DNA of 48,000 bases from contig DFYY01000055.1 in the NCBI GenBank assembly GCA_002383485.1, positions 1 to 48,000 on the forward strand, in the 5' to 3' direction. Source of the stretch: Bacteroidales bacterium UBA4070 (GTDB lineage Bacteria; Bacteroidota; Bacteroidia; Bacteroidales; VadinHA17). Under the pieces are notes generated by a model, which saw only the letters and a program-made list of their open reading frames with translations, searched no databases and was not told the DNA's origin. The position numbers and the translations under genes are program-made. The number at the start of each line of letters is the position of its first letter. The first letter of the stretch is position 1. This document shows positions 35,914 through 44,568 of this stretch, piece by piece.

Positions 35914-36616
35914 GTAAATAATACAAACCCGACGTCACCAGGTCAGGATAATACCATACCTTCCCGGAAATCAGGCCGGACAGGATCTCTCCGTCTCCGC
36001 CCGTAATGACCGTAACCGGGCTACGGTGCTTTTCGCCGAATGTGCGAATATACTCATTTATTTCGTATACCATGCCCATTATTACGCCGCCGGCGATTGC
36101 ATCTGCAGTTGACTGTCCGGGAAAGGTGAACCGCTTTCGTTGCCGGACCAGTGGAAGTCTGCCGGTGAATTCATGGAGAGCCCTGAACCGCATCGAGAGG
36201 CCCGGGGATATGCTGCCACCCCTGTATACCCCACCGGTTATCTGGTCAACCGTCATGGCACTGCCGGCGTCGAGAACAAGCAGGTCAGCTCCCGGAAATT
36301 TGTAACAGGCCCCGGCGGCTGCTGCCAGCCTGTCGGTCCCGAGTGTTTCTGGGGTACGGTACTCAATTGCAAACGGAAACCTGGAATCAGACGTAAGCAG
36401 GTGAACCCGCTCACACCTGTTTCTCAGCCATGACAGAAGGGGTGCCGGATCAGTGCCGGTACTCGATACAATGGCAGCATCAAGCCTGTGCCGGCCGATA
36501 TATGTACTTATGATACCAGGAGTAGCTGACTTCAGCCGCTCCTGTTTCCGGAAATTGCCGGAATCAGCCATTGCTGCCTTGACCGAACTGTTTCCTATGT
36601 CAATAATAAGATCCAT
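35897..36616 (-). CDS. coaX: Type III pantothenate kinase
   Basis: This 239-residue ASKHA-fold kinase phosphorylates pantothenate, the first step of coenzyme A synthesis. Motifs: DIGNSSVKAA (6-15, phosphate loop), TLGTDRLAAAAGA (90-102, substrate site), DAGSAMTVDQI (115-125) and GGSISPG (132-138). Length is normal. The ATG overlaps the mfd stop by one base (TGATG) and the 3' end overlaps the barrel gene by 17, so it is translationally linked to both. Confidence 0.95.
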   Translation of the reverse strand: MDLIIDIGNSSVKAAMADSGNFRKQERLKSATPGIISTYIGRHRLDAAIVSSTGTDPAPLLSWLRNRCERVHLLTSDSRFPFAIEYRTPETLGTDRLAAAAGACYKFPGADLLVLDAGSAMTVDQITGGVYRGGSISPGLSMRFRALHEFTGRLPLVRQRKRFTFPGQSTADAIAGGVIMGMVYEINEYIRTFGEKHRSPVTVITGGDGEILSGLISGKVWYYPDLVTSGLYYLLEENA

Positions 36617-39600
36617 CAGCCTGCCTTGGGTATCTGTGTCGATTCATGGTACGAGAGTATTTTTGCAAACAGGTCAATGGCCTGGCCTACATCTGCCACC
36701 CCCCTGACGGTAAGGCTTAGCTTGTTGTTATTCTGCCTGACTGTCATGTTGCCCTGTCTCCTGTTAACATAGTTCATTACTGACACGAATAGCGGTGAGC
36801 GGTAGAACTGTGACGACTGGTCCGTCACAAAGTTAGCAATCAGTGTGTTATTTTTAAGAATAACCTTCTCAATTCCTGCCTGTGATGCTGCCCACTTGAG
36901 TCTTACGAGTTCCAGGAGCGCCCTTGCAGGTTTTGGTGGCGGCCCGAACCTGTCGGTAAGGTGTGACTCGTAGGCCCTGAGCCCCTCCTCATCCCTTATC
37001 TCGTTGAGCTCCTTGTAGAGCCGTATACGCTCGGGAATGTTGGAGACATAATCGTCAGGAAACATTATCTCGAGATCGGTTTCAACGGTGACATCTTCCA
37101 CGAACTGCTTTGTTTTCACCTCTTCGGTTTGTTCCTTCTTCCCTGCCGGTTCCGGGAAGAGATCACTGAATTCCTCCTCCTTCAGTTCCTTCACCGCGTC
37201 GCTGAGGATCTTCTGATATGTTTCGTATCCCACATCGGCTATAAAGCCGCTCTGCTCGCCTCCCAGAAGGTTGCCGGCCCCGCGTATGTCAAGGTCCTGC
37301 AGGGCGATGTTGAAACCGCTGCCAAGCTCGTAGTTTTCCTCGATAGCCTTAAGCCTCCTCCTGGCATCACCCGTAAGCATTGAGAGCGGGGGAGTAAGCA
37401 GGTAACAGAAGGCCTTCCTGTTTGACCGGCCCACCCTGCCACGCAGCTGATGCAGTTCGGATAGACCGAAATTGTGGGCATCATTGATGAAGATGGTGTT
37501 GGCATTGGGGATGTCAAGCCCGGATTCAATGATGGTGGTGGCAAGCAGCACGTCATAATCGCCCCTGATGAAATCAAACATCACATTCTCTATATCCGTA
37601 CCTTCCATACGGCCATGCACCACTGCAATCTTGACCTCCGGGCAGATCCTTGAGATCGTCGCTTTCACCTCCATGATGTTCTCTATCCTGTTGTTGATGA
37701 AGAAGACCTGGCCGTTGCGGCTGACTTCGTATACAATTCCTTCACGAAGTATATCCTCATTGAAGCCGTGCAGTTCAGTGATGATGGGCATCCTGTTCGG
37801 CGGCGGAGTGCTTATCACGGAGAGGTCCCTCGCACCCATGAGCGAGAACTGAAGCGTCCGCGGAATGGGGGTGGCTGTCAGGGTGAGAGTGTCTACGTCA
37901 GCCCTGAGCGTCTTGAGCCTTTCCTTGACGGCTACGCCGAAACGCTGCTCTTCATCTATCACAAGAAGCCCCAGGTTCTTGAACTTAACCTCTTTGCCGG
38001 TGAGCTTGTGGGTCCCGACGATGATGTCAACCTCGCCGTCGGCAAGCTGCTTGAGTATCTTTTTCTGCTCCGCGGGTTTTCTGTGCCTGCTGATGTAGTC
38101 AACACGGCAGGGGAAGTTTTCAAGGCGGGAAGAGAACGTCTTGTAATGCTGGAGTGCCAGGATGGTTGTAGGAACCAGTACTGCAGTCTGTTTTCCGTCA
38201 GTGGCTGCCTTGAAGGCGGCTCTGATGGCAATCTCGGTTTTGCCAAATCCCACATCGCCGCAGATCAGCCGGTCCATCGGTGTGGAAGCCTCCATATCTT
38301 CTTTTACCGCCACTGTGCTCGCAACCTGGTCGGGTGTATCCTCCCAGATGAAGGAAGCCTCCAGCTCACGCTGCATGTACGAGTCGGGAGAGAAGGCGAA
38401 GCCCCCTGCAGCTTTTCGCTTTGCGTAAAGAAGAATGAGATCGCGGGCTATATCCTTGACCTTCTTCTTGGTTGACTGCTTGATCTTCTGCCATGCCCCG
38501 CTGCCCAGCTTGTTGATTCTCGGCGGCGAGTCATCCTTACCCTTGTATTTTGAGATGCGGTGCAGGGCATGGATACCCACGAAGAGGGTATCATTGTCCT
38601 TGAATACCAGTTTTATTGCCTCCTGCCACCGGCCGTTGACCTCTATCTTCTCCAGCCCGCCGAACCGGCCGACGCCGTGGTCTGAATGCACAATGTAATC
38701 ACCAGGGTTCAGATCTGTGAGTTCCCGGACTGTCATGCTGTCACGCCGGGTGAAGAAGCCCCTGATGCGGAACTTGTGATAGCGATCAAAAATCTGATGG
38801 TCAGTGTATACTGCTATACGGAGATCATGATCGGTGAAGCCCTGGTGAAGGTTGAGAAGAAGAGGGGTGTACTCTGCCCTCGGGTCAGTCTCGGCAAAGA
38901 TCTCTTTCAGACGCTGCTCCTGCACCTCGCTCTCTGAGATGATGAAGTTATGGTAACCATCCTGTACGTTCGAGACCAGCTTTGAGGTAAGCAGTTCGAA
39001 GTTCTTGTTGAATGAGGGCTGGGGTTCGGTACGGAATTCAAGGTTGACACTTTCCGGGTCATGCCTGCCCCTCCCAAAAAAGATCTGTCGGTGGCGTGAG
39101 CAGAGTTCCTCCAGGTGACGTCCAGTGATTATGATGTCACGCCTGTCCGATATCTCACCCTTTGTACTGCGGCTGCGGGCCTGCGCCCAGATATTGTCAG
39201 TCTTTTCAATGATGTAGTCGAAATTGTCACTCCAGATTATGGATGAGGGCGGGATGAAATCTATTAAGCTGTCCGCACTCTCATGAAAAGCCAGCTCCTG
39301 GATGTCAGGTATCAGCTGTATCTCATCGTGAAGCTGCAGGGAGAGCTGGTCGTCGGGACTGAACGTCCGGATGGAATCAACCTCCTCCCCGAAGAAGTCG
39401 ATCCTGTAAGGCTTGTCGGCCGAATAGGAAAAGAGGTCGGTGATACTTCCCCTGACTGAATACTGTCCTGGCTCATAAACGAATTCGGTTCTTTTGAAGT
39501 TGTACTCCCTCAATACCTCCTCAAGGAATTCAATGGAGAGCTTCGCTCCCTTTTTTATGACGAAGGTGTTCTTCTTCAGGCTGCTTTTGCTGACGACCTT

Positions 39601-39993
39601 CTCCATGACCGACTCAGGGTAGGTGACAATAATGCACTTCCTCCGACCCGAGGTAAGGAAGTTAAGCACCTCGGCCCTCAGGATGATGTTGGCCGGCTCG
39701 GTCTGGTCATACATGACTGACCTCTTGTATGTACCCGGGAAGAAGAAGATATTGTCATCTTCCATGAGGGAGGTGAGGTCATTGTAAAAATATGCTGCAT
39801 CCTCTTTATCGGGGAGCAGCACAACGTGTGTGGTCGGCTGCTGCGACAGGGCGCCGGCCATCACCACCGTACGCGATGAACCTGTCAGGCCGTGGATGGT
39901 CACCGGCTCATTGATCTCACCAGCCAGCAGGGCCTCAAGCCTCGTGAAGGAGGGATGCTTCCTGTAAATGTCTCTGAATATGGTGCTGGCCAT
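36616..39993 (-). CDS. mfd: Transcription-repair coupling factor
   Basis: This 1125-residue ATPase removes RNA polymerase stalled at DNA damage and recruits UvrA. The start is set at 39993; an earlier ATG at 40023 lies upstream of the -7 box seen at 40012-40019. In order: a UvrB-like N-terminal region, the RNA-polymerase-interacting domain (VHSDHGVGRFGGLEKIEVNG), the translocase with Walker A (CGDVGFGKTEIA, about 576), DEEQ box (VIDEEQRFG, about 678), TATPIPRTL and a second lobe ending RGRVGRSNRKAFCYLL. The TRCF C-terminal domain contains MFPDDYVSNIPERIRLYKEL. It heads the operon mfd-coaX-barrel-TPR-lptC-small protein-CBS protein. Confidence 0.96.
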   Translation of the reverse strand: MASTIFRDIYRKHPSFTRLEALLAGEINEPVTIHGLTGSSRTVVMAGALSQQPTTHVVLLPDKEDAAYFYNDLTSLMEDDNIFFFPGTYKRSVMYDQTEPANIILRAEVLNFLTSGRRKCIIVTYPESVMEKVVSKSSLKKNTFVIKKGAKLSIEFLEEVLREYNFKRTEFVYEPGQYSVRGSITDLFSYSADKPYRIDFFGEEVDSIRTFSPDDQLSLQLHDEIQLIPDIQELAFHESADSLIDFIPPSSIIWSDNFDYIIEKTDNIWAQARSRSTKGEISDRRDIIITGRHLEELCSRHRQIFFGRGRHDPESVNLEFRTEPQPSFNKNFELLTSKLVSNVQDGYHNFIISESEVQEQRLKEIFAETDPRAEYTPLLLNLHQGFTDHDLRIAVYTDHQIFDRYHKFRIRGFFTRRDSMTVRELTDLNPGDYIVHSDHGVGRFGGLEKIEVNGRWQEAIKLVFKDNDTLFVGIHALHRISKYKGKDDSPPRINKLGSGAWQKIKQSTKKKVKDIARDLILLYAKRKAAGGFAFSPDSYMQRELEASFIWEDTPDQVASTVAVKEDMEASTPMDRLICGDVGFGKTEIAIRAAFKAATDGKQTAVLVPTTILALQHYKTFSSRLENFPCRVDYISRHRKPAEQKKILKQLADGEVDIIVGTHKLTGKEVKFKNLGLLVIDEEQRFGVAVKERLKTLRADVDTLTLTATPIPRTLQFSLMGARDLSVISTPPPNRMPIITELHGFNEDILREGIVYEVSRNGQVFFINNRIENIMEVKATISRICPEVKIAVVHGRMEGTDIENVMFDFIRGDYDVLLATTIIESGLDIPNANTIFINDAHNFGLSELHQLRGRVGRSNRKAFCYLLTPPLSMLTGDARRRLKAIEENYELGSGFNIALQDLDIRGAGNLLGGEQSGFIADVGYETYQKILSDAVKELKEEEFSDLFPEPAGKKEQTEEVKTKQFVEDVTVETDLEIMFPDDYVSNIPERIRLYKELNEIRDEEGLRAYESHLTDRFGPPPKPARALLELVRLKWAASQAGIEKVILKNNTLIANFVTDQSSQFYRSPLFVSVMNYVNRRQGNMTVRQNNNKLSLTVRGVADVGQAIDLFAKILSYHESTQIPKAG

Positions 39994-40011
39994 CGATTTT
40001 GTCTGAGGGTG

Positions 40012-40042
40012 CAAAATTAACAAAGCCGGTGGTCACCGCAAA
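40012..40042 (-). promoter_or_regulatory. mfd operon promoter
   Basis: On the minus strand TTTG (40039-40042), 19-base spacer, TAATTTTG (40012-40019). It is a full match with ideal spacing, placing transcription start just before the chosen mfd ATG. It probably drives the seven genes down to 31.26 kb. Confidence 0.7.
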
Positions 40043-40113
40043 GGAAAAGATTGCTTCATTAAACGGATATCTGTGATAACAAATGTATTCAGGCAGGAAT
40101 TCTGTCCCGGATT

Positions 40114-40135
40114 TGCCGGGATGACCCTCCCGGCA
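40114..40135. terminator. Hairpin downstream of fbp
   Basis: TGCCGGGA (40114-40121), loop TGACCC, TCCCGGCA (40128-40135) forms an 8-bp stem 45 bases after the fbp stop on the minus strand. No T-run follows, so it may end or stabilise the fbp transcript before the mfd promoter. Confidence 0.45.
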
Positions 40136-40179
40136 GCACAATTCGTTGGGATGCCTGATCATTCACTCAGGAAGTGCCA

Positions 40180-41187
40180 TCATAAGCAGCACATCTCAAC
40201 CAGCTTCCTGATCATTTCGGGGGAGCCGCAATAGAAAGGAGTTCTCTGATGAAGCGACTCTGGCTGCAGGGTGAGAATCCTCCGCATGCCGTCGGTGGCC
40301 ACTCCCCCTGCCTGTTCGATCAGGAAGGATATAGGGTTGCATTCATAGACCAGCCTCAACTTCCCTGAAGGATAGCTGCTCGAGGGGGGGTAGAGGAAGA
40401 TTCCTCCTGTCAGCATATTACGGTGCACATCGGAGACCAGGGAACCAATATATCTCGAGATGTAGGGACGGCCGGTGGAGGGATCAATCTCCTGGCAGTA
40501 CTTGATATATTTCTTTACCCCGTCAGGGAACTTGATATAGTTGCCTTCATTGATTGAATAAATTCTGCCGGTCTCCGGCGTCTTTATATTGGGATGCGAA
40601 AGACAGAACTCGCCGATGGTCGGGTCAAGTGTGAAGCCGTTGACCCCGTTGCCTGTAGTGTATACCAGCATGGTTGATGATCCATAGATGACGTAACCGG
40701 CTGCAACCTGTTTGCTCCCCTCCTGAAGGAAATCCGCTAAAGTGGCCTCGCCATCCCGATCGCTGACACGATGGTAAATTGAGAAGACCGACCCCACCGA
40801 TACGTTGACATCGATATTGGACGATCCATCGAGAGGATCCATGCATACAACATACTTACCCCTGCCGGCAAATTCCCCGGTGAAAATTATCTCGTCCTGA
40901 TTCTCTTCGGAGGCGACACCGGCGCATTGGCCTGACGACTTAAGGGCATCAATGAATACATCGTCAGCATAACGGTCGAGCTTCTGCTGTTCTTCTCCCT
41001 GTGGATTCTCAGACCCTGCCTTTCCTAGTATCTCCACAAGACCAGCCTTGCGGATCTTGGCATTGACCATTTTGGCAGCTGTGCCGATATGGTGAAGAAG
41101 ACTGGATAGATCTCCGGTAGCATAGGGAAAATCTCTTTGTTTCCTGATAATGAAGTCATTCAGGCTTGTGATATCATAATTGGACAT
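40180..41187 (-). CDS. fbp: Class I fructose-1,6-bisphosphatase
   Basis: This 335-residue enzyme dephosphorylates fructose-1,6-bisphosphate in gluconeogenesis. The metal/phosphate motif is MDPLDGSSNIDVNVSVGSVFSI. The preceding GVASEENQDEI supplies the acidic metal ligands. SINEGNYIKFPDGVKKYIKYC, RYIGSLVSDVHRNMLTGGIFLYP and KLRLVYECNPISFLIEQAGG lie in the substrate domain. Length is typical of class I enzymes, so it is not the class III form also known in Bacteroides. It stands alone, divergent from lysC. Confidence 0.97.
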   Translation of the reverse strand: MSNYDITSLNDFIIRKQRDFPYATGDLSSLLHHIGTAAKMVNAKIRKAGLVEILGKAGSENPQGEEQQKLDRYADDVFIDALKSSGQCAGVASEENQDEIIFTGEFAGRGKYVVCMDPLDGSSNIDVNVSVGSVFSIYHRVSDRDGEATLADFLQEGSKQVAAGYVIYGSSTMLVYTTGNGVNGFTLDPTIGEFCLSHPNIKTPETGRIYSINEGNYIKFPDGVKKYIKYCQEIDPSTGRPYISRYIGSLVSDVHRNMLTGGIFLYPPSSSYPSGKLRLVYECNPISFLIEQAGGVATDGMRRILTLQPESLHQRTPFYCGSPEMIRKLVEMCCL

Positions 41188-41227
41188 ACGGAAAATGATA
41201 TAATTGTGACTATGACAGGGGGTTAAA

Positions 41228-41257
41228 TTGTCAAACTACTGCTAAGTTATAAATTTG
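41228..41257 (+). promoter_or_regulatory. lysC promoter
   Basis: TTG (41228-41230), 19-base spacer, TAAATTTG (41250-41257). The full match lies 17 bases before the lysC ATG. The short leader leaves no room for a riboswitch or attenuator. Confidence 0.6.
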
Positions 41258-41274
41258 CGCAAACAATTCCTGTT

Positions 41275-42525
41275 ATGAGAGTATTTAAATTTGGTGGCGC
41301 ATCTGTCAGGGATGCAAAGGGCATTATTAACCTGTATGATATTGTGACAGAGGAGAATGACAGACTTGTAATTGTCGTCTCCGCTTTCGGGAAAACAACC
41401 AATGCCCTGGAAAGGCTCCATCTTGCGTGGCGGTCAGGTGATCCCGGATTTGAATCTCTCCTCAGCGAGATAATTGAATACCATCTCCTGGTAACAGAAC
41501 AACTCTTCGGGAACGAGGCCCCGGTTCTTGAAAAGATCAACGGCATCTTCCTGAAATTCACTGATAATCTGAAGGGTATAAAGCCGGCTGCTTTTGATCA
41601 TGACTATGATATGATTGTGTCTAATGGCGAGTTGTGGTCAACAATCATTGTTGAGGCTTATCTGCGTTCGCGTGGATTGAACTCAACCTGGGTTGATGCA
41701 AGGGGGCTGATTATCACAGATAAAAGACACCGGGATGCCGGAGTTCTCTGGCAAGCATCGCAGAATGCGGTATGGGAAACCATAACCTTTAACGAAGCAG
41801 ATTTATATGTCACCCAGGGTTTCATCGGTGCAACGGAAGAGGGAGAAGTGACGACCCTGGGGCGGGAAGGGTCTGACTATTCAGCTGCCATATTTGCAAA
41901 TCTCCTTGATGCCAGAGATGTTGTGGTATGGAAGGATGTGCCGGGTATAATGAATGCTGACCCGGACTGGATGGCATCAGCAGTAATTCTGCCTCACGTC
42001 TCCTACCTCGAGGCAGCTGAGATGACTTACTCAGGAGCAAAGATCATCCACCCCAAGACCATCAAGCCGCTGCATAACAAGAAGATACCAATGCTTGTAA
42101 AGTCTTTCGCCGATAAGCAGGGAGCCGGAACCATCATCTCAGATGATGCCCCTCACGGGGATATGAGCCCGGTATATGTGAAAAAAGAGGGACAGATACT
42201 TATCTCCCTTATACCCAGGGATCTCACTTTTGTCATGGGTGAAAACCTTTCCCGGCTGTTTTTTCTGATAGCACAGATCGGATTAAAGGTCAACCTGGTG
42301 CAGACCGGTGCAGTAAGCATCAATATCTGCGCTGATCATGAAGAGCCAAAAATCAGTGAGGCAATGGAAGAGATGAAGCAGGATTATTCAATCCTGTTCA
42401 ATGACGGGGTTGAGATGCTGACGGTAAGGCACTGTACTGATGAGGCAGCCCTGATGGTGGCAGGAACAAGGGAGGTGTTCCTCTCACAGAGGACCCGCAA
42501 TACTGTAAGGATGGTAGTGAGGTAG
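41275..42525 (+). CDS. lysC: Monofunctional aspartate kinase
   Basis: This 416-residue kinase phosphorylates aspartate, opening the lysine/threonine/methionine pathway. The N-terminal kinase domain starts MRVFKFGGASVRDAKGI and continues with VVSAFGKTTNALE. TQGFIGATEEGEVTTLGREGSDYSAAIFANLL and VWKDVPGIMNADP are diagnostic. KIIHPKTIKPL and a C-terminal ACT-like region (about 300-416) follow. There is no homoserine dehydrogenase fusion. Its final bases are partly duplicated just downstream. The short leader argues against leader-based lysine control. Confidence 0.94.
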   Translation: MRVFKFGGASVRDAKGIINLYDIVTEENDRLVIVVSAFGKTTNALERLHLAWRSGDPGFESLLSEIIEYHLLVTEQLFGNEAPVLEKINGIFLKFTDNLKGIKPAAFDHDYDMIVSNGELWSTIIVEAYLRSRGLNSTWVDARGLIITDKRHRDAGVLWQASQNAVWETITFNEADLYVTQGFIGATEEGEVTTLGREGSDYSAAIFANLLDARDVVVWKDVPGIMNADPDWMASAVILPHVSYLEAAEMTYSGAKIIHPKTIKPLHNKKIPMLVKSFADKQGAGTIISDDAPHGDMSPVYVKKEGQILISLIPRDLTFVMGENLSRLFFLIAQIGLKVNLVQTGAVSINICADHEEPKISEAMEEMKQDYSILFNDGVEMLTVRHCTDEAALMVAGTREVFLSQRTRNTVRMVVR

Positions 42526-42586
42526 GGATGGCACTCACGGGGTAACCGTATAACAGTAAGGATGGTAGTGAGATAGGGCAGGCACT
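42501..42586 (+). repeat. Direct repeat of the lysC 3' end
   Basis: The last bases of lysC plus the next ten (42501-42535) recur at 42551-42586. They share a 17-base identical core (GTAAGGATGGTAGTGAG) and only a few other differences. The second copy is non-coding and lies before the convergent lipoprotein gene. Confidence 0.65.
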
Positions 42587-42587
42587 G

Positions 42588-43193
42588 TTACTGAAGGTCA
42601 GCTCTGAAGGCTGCCCTGTAAGCATAAACCTTTCCCAGGTTGTTGTAGAGCTCATATCCAAAGGTGACCGACTTTGCCTTTTTCTCGATCCTGTTCTCAG
42701 CAGGGTAATAATACCAGTCTTCAGTGAATGAGAGTTTTCCGATTTTACTGCGGTCATTCTTAAATTCGCCCTCAATCTTTTTCACGTCTGACGGGGAGAG
42801 TGGCTCACCGCTGTGGTAGTCAAAGACTGTCAGTGTGCCTTCGTAAATCCGGCTGAAGACAGCTTCCACCAGCGGGTCACCGCGATAGCCTGCCACTTTT
42901 TCAACCTCCCACGGATCGCCTTCGGGATCAGGGCGTATGATAACCTCGGTGACTATGTCCGTGGCAATGATAACTGCTCCTTTTGGGACTGCCGCTGCTG
43001 GGGTCGGCCTGTCGTCTTCGTTCTGCCGGACCTCTGAGGGAAGACCGGTGTCACCGGTTGTTTGTGCGCCTGGTGTACTCTCAATAATGTTATCCTGATG
43101 CGTTGTCTTTTTTTCTTTGCTCTGCTCACCGCATGAGGCAAGCAGTGCAACCAGCATCATCAGCAACAGGCTGTTTATTACAGTGTTCTTCAT
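42588..43193 (-). CDS. Lipoprotein with a distant GldN/PorN-like C-terminal half
   Basis: This 201-residue protein has a lipoprotein signal (LLMMLVALLASC, Cys21), a low-complexity polar linker (about 22-75) and a C-terminal domain at about 75-200. That domain, DPLVEAVFSRIYEGTLTVFDY followed by KLSFTEDWYYYPAENRIEKKAKSVTFGYE, resembles the GldN/PorN pattern of an 'EAI..G.LT.YD' helix and an 'I.EDWFFD' strand. The match is by eye and remote. It is directly behind pyrC (1-base gap), which suggests co-transcription only. If the likeness holds it may be a periplasmic or outer-membrane lipoprotein related to type IX secretion parts; otherwise the function is unknown. Confidence 0.55.
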   Translation of the reverse strand: MKNTVINSLLLMMLVALLASCGEQSKEKKTTHQDNIIESTPGAQTTGDTGLPSEVRQNEDDRPTPAAAVPKGAVIIATDIVTEVIIRPDPEGDPWEVEKVAGYRGDPLVEAVFSRIYEGTLTVFDYHSGEPLSPSDVKKIEGEFKNDRSKIGKLSFTEDWYYYPAENRIEKKAKSVTFGYELYNNLGKVYAYRAAFRADLQ

Positions 43194-44558
43194 CTATCGG
43201 CTGAAATGCAGCATCTCCGGTGCACACCGGCCGGTAAGGCTGCCGTTTTCAAACACGGTTATGCCGTTGACTATTGTGGTTACTACGCTGCTGCGGAACG
43301 TGGTGCCTTCGAGGGGCGACCATCCGCATTTGTAGAGTATGTTCTCACGGCTGACGGTCTGTGGGGAGGCAGGGTCGACAAGAACCAGGTCAGCCCTGTA
43401 TCCTTCACGGATGAAACCGCGGCCGGTTATACCAAACAGGAGAGCCGGGTTGTGACACATCTTTGTCACAACCAGTTCCGGCGACAGTTCGCCCCTGTGG
43501 CACAGCTCGAGCATCATTACCAGCGAGTGCTGAATTGCAGGCCCGCCTGAGGGTGCACTGAAGTAGGCGGCGCTCTTCTCCTCAAGGGTGTGTGGGGCAT
43601 GGTCAGTGGCAATGATGTCAATCAATCCTTCACGCACTGCCTTTACAAGGGCCTCCCTGTCAGATTGCCTGCGTATAGGCGGGTTCCATTTGACGAGGTT
43701 TCCTTTCTCAGCGTAGGCACTGTCATCAAACCAGAGGTGATGAACGCAGGCTTCGCCGATGATCTGTTTCACGGCAGGGTCATCTCCCGCGGTCAGAAGT
43801 TCAGTCTCCTCGGCGGTTGACAGGTGCAGGAGGTGAAGCTTTGTTCCGGTACGCCGTGCAAGGCTTACTGCAGCCATGGATGAGGAGAGGCATGCCTCGC
43901 GGCTTCTTATTAGCGGGTGGTAGGAGGGACTGATTGAATCGCCGTACTCCTCGCGGTAGGCGGCGCTGTTAGCCCTGATGATCTTTTCGTCCTCGCAGTG
44001 GCAGGCCACGGGGATCTTCCCGAGCCTGAAGATAGCCTCCAGCGCTTCGCTGTCGCTTACAAGCATGTTGCCTGTGGAGGCTCCGAGGAAAAGCTTGAAG
44101 GCGGGTACCATGGCGGGGTTCGCCCTGCGCAGCTCTTCGATGTTGCTGTCTGTGGCCCCGATATAAAATGAGTAGTTGATGACTGATCGCTCTGCGGCGA
44201 GGCTGTTCTTATGCTCCCACTCCTTTATGGAAACAGTCTGAGGCACGGTGTTGGGCATCTCCATGAATGAAGTCACCCCGCCGGCAGCTGCTGCGGCGCT
44301 CTCACTGGCTATGTCTGCCTTGTGTGTAAGGCCGGGCTCACGGAAATGGACATGGTCATCAATGATACCCGGGAGGAGCCACAGGCCCGAAGCTTCGATA
44401 ATTGTGGCTGATCCGGCGGAGGCTTCCGGGGCTTTACCAGGCGGATATATCCCTGAGATCCGGTCTCCCGACACAACCACGTCCGCCGCTTTTCTGCTTC
44501 CGTCGCTGATCATCAGTGCGTTGCGGATAACTATCTTGTTATCTGTTTCTTCCGGCAT
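43194..44558 (-). CDS. pyrC: Dihydroorotase
   Basis: This 454-residue amidohydrolase cyclises carbamoyl-aspartate to dihydroorotate in pyrimidine synthesis. The start at 44558 follows the glycosyltransferase stop; an earlier Met would overlap that gene by 41 bases. Zinc-site motifs: DDHVHFREPGLTHK (68-81), the lysine that is carboxylated in AFKLFLG (Lys155), a His in CHCEDEKI and LHLLHLST, and ATDHAPHTLEEK. Arg and Asn substrate contacts are in FREPG and MPNT. Length is typical of the bacterial class I (PyrC-like amidohydrolase) type. Neighbours give no pyrimidine context. Confidence 0.93.
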   Translation of the reverse strand: MPEETDNKIVIRNALMISDGSRKAADVVVSGDRISGIYPPGKAPEASAGSATIIEASGLWLLPGIIDDHVHFREPGLTHKADIASESAAAAAGGVTSFMEMPNTVPQTVSIKEWEHKNSLAAERSVINYSFYIGATDSNIEELRRANPAMVPAFKLFLGASTGNMLVSDSEALEAIFRLGKIPVACHCEDEKIIRANSAAYREEYGDSISPSYHPLIRSREACLSSSMAAVSLARRTGTKLHLLHLSTAEETELLTAGDDPAVKQIIGEACVHHLWFDDSAYAEKGNLVKWNPPIRRQSDREALVKAVREGLIDIIATDHAPHTLEEKSAAYFSAPSGGPAIQHSLVMMLELCHRGELSPELVVTKMCHNPALLFGITGRGFIREGYRADLVLVDPASPQTVSRENILYKCGWSPLEGTTFRSSVVTTIVNGITVFENGSLTGRCAPEMLHFSR

Positions 44559-44568
44559 GATTATTCTG

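Noticed and set aside
37768..38475. Long open frame (235 codons) on the plus strand
   Set aside because: It lies fully antisense to the translocase part of mfd, has no start signal and no family features.
41188..41274. Lysine riboswitch before lysC
   Set aside because: A full promoter lies 17 bases before the ATG, which leaves no space for one.
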